DNA from: UBA2289 sp041677365
GTDB lineage: Bacteria > Bacillota_I > Bacilli_A > Izemoplasmatales > Hujiaoplasmataceae
NCBI GenBank assembly: GCA_041677365.1
Contig: JBAYQC010000092.1
Coordinates: forward strand, 1-5,771
Direction of reading: 5' to 3'
Length of the DNA stretch: 5,771 nt
Made by a program: the position numbers and the translations under genes. The notes below the pieces were generated by a model. The model had not been told where the DNA came from. It saw nothing but the letters and a program-made list of their open reading frames with translations, and did not search any database. Below, in pieces: positions 5,763 through 5,771 of the stretch (positions are counted from its first letter, which is position 1; each line of letters opens with the position of its first letter).

Positions 5763-5771
5763 ATGGAAAAA
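5763..5771 (+). CDS. Start of a downstream gene, cut by the window edge
   Basis: ATG GAA AAA (Met-Glu-Lys) begins 8 bases after GAGGT (5750-5754) and follows a clear -10 box. Only three codons are present, so the product cannot be identified. Promoter, ribosome binding site and start are all well spaced, which is why I call it a gene. Its own promoter suggests it can be expressed independently of the flavoprotein pair. Confidence 0.55.

Noticed and set aside
1..5771. Mobile element, CRISPR array, tRNA or rRNA
   Set aside because: No transposase or integrase frame, no spaced direct repeats, no tRNA-like cloverleaf or rRNA sequence recognised on either strand.

Overview
The window is AT-rich bacterial chromosome (about 30% G+C by eye, not counted) with four complete genes and the first three codons of a fifth, all on the + strand. 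The short intergenic regions, U-tract hairpin terminators, GAGG/AAGGTG-type ribosome binding sites and protein families suggest a low-GC Gram-positive (Bacillota) or a relative near the root of the Mollicutes that uses UGA as stop. All five tryptophan codons in the complete genes are TGG, and no gene needs UGA read as Trp. The genus cannot be told from this sequence.

Layout. Positions 1-176 hold the end of an upstream transcription unit (terminator at 66-90), a 17-bp palindrome and a promoter. Positions 177-1715 encode a membrane diguanylate cyclase (7TM sensor, PAS-like domain, GGDEF) that makes c-di-GMP; its stop codon lies inside a strong terminator. Positions 1793-2758 encode a polytopic membrane protein I do not recognise. 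It has its own promoter, overlapped by an inverted repeat, and its own terminator. Positions 2869-5692 form a two-gene operon of flavoproteins: an HI0933/YhiN (BaiN/RdsA-type) oxidoreductase, then a COG2509-type FAD-dependent dehydrogenase whose start overlaps the first gene's stop by 8 bases. Another extended -10 promoter, a ribosome binding site and an ATG (5763) follow at the right edge.

The genes are mostly separate units: the cyclase and the membrane protein are each monocistronic, and only the flavoproteins are clearly co-transcribed and probably translationally coupled. No mobile element, CRISPR array, tRNA or rRNA is visible, so this looks like ordinary chromosome.

The least described item is the membrane protein. 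Its sequence reads as two N-terminal helices followed by two related units of five hydrophobic segments. The positive charges fall on opposite sides in the two units, as expected for a 5+5 inverted-repeat transporter or channel. This is inferred from reading the sequence and not from a computed alignment.
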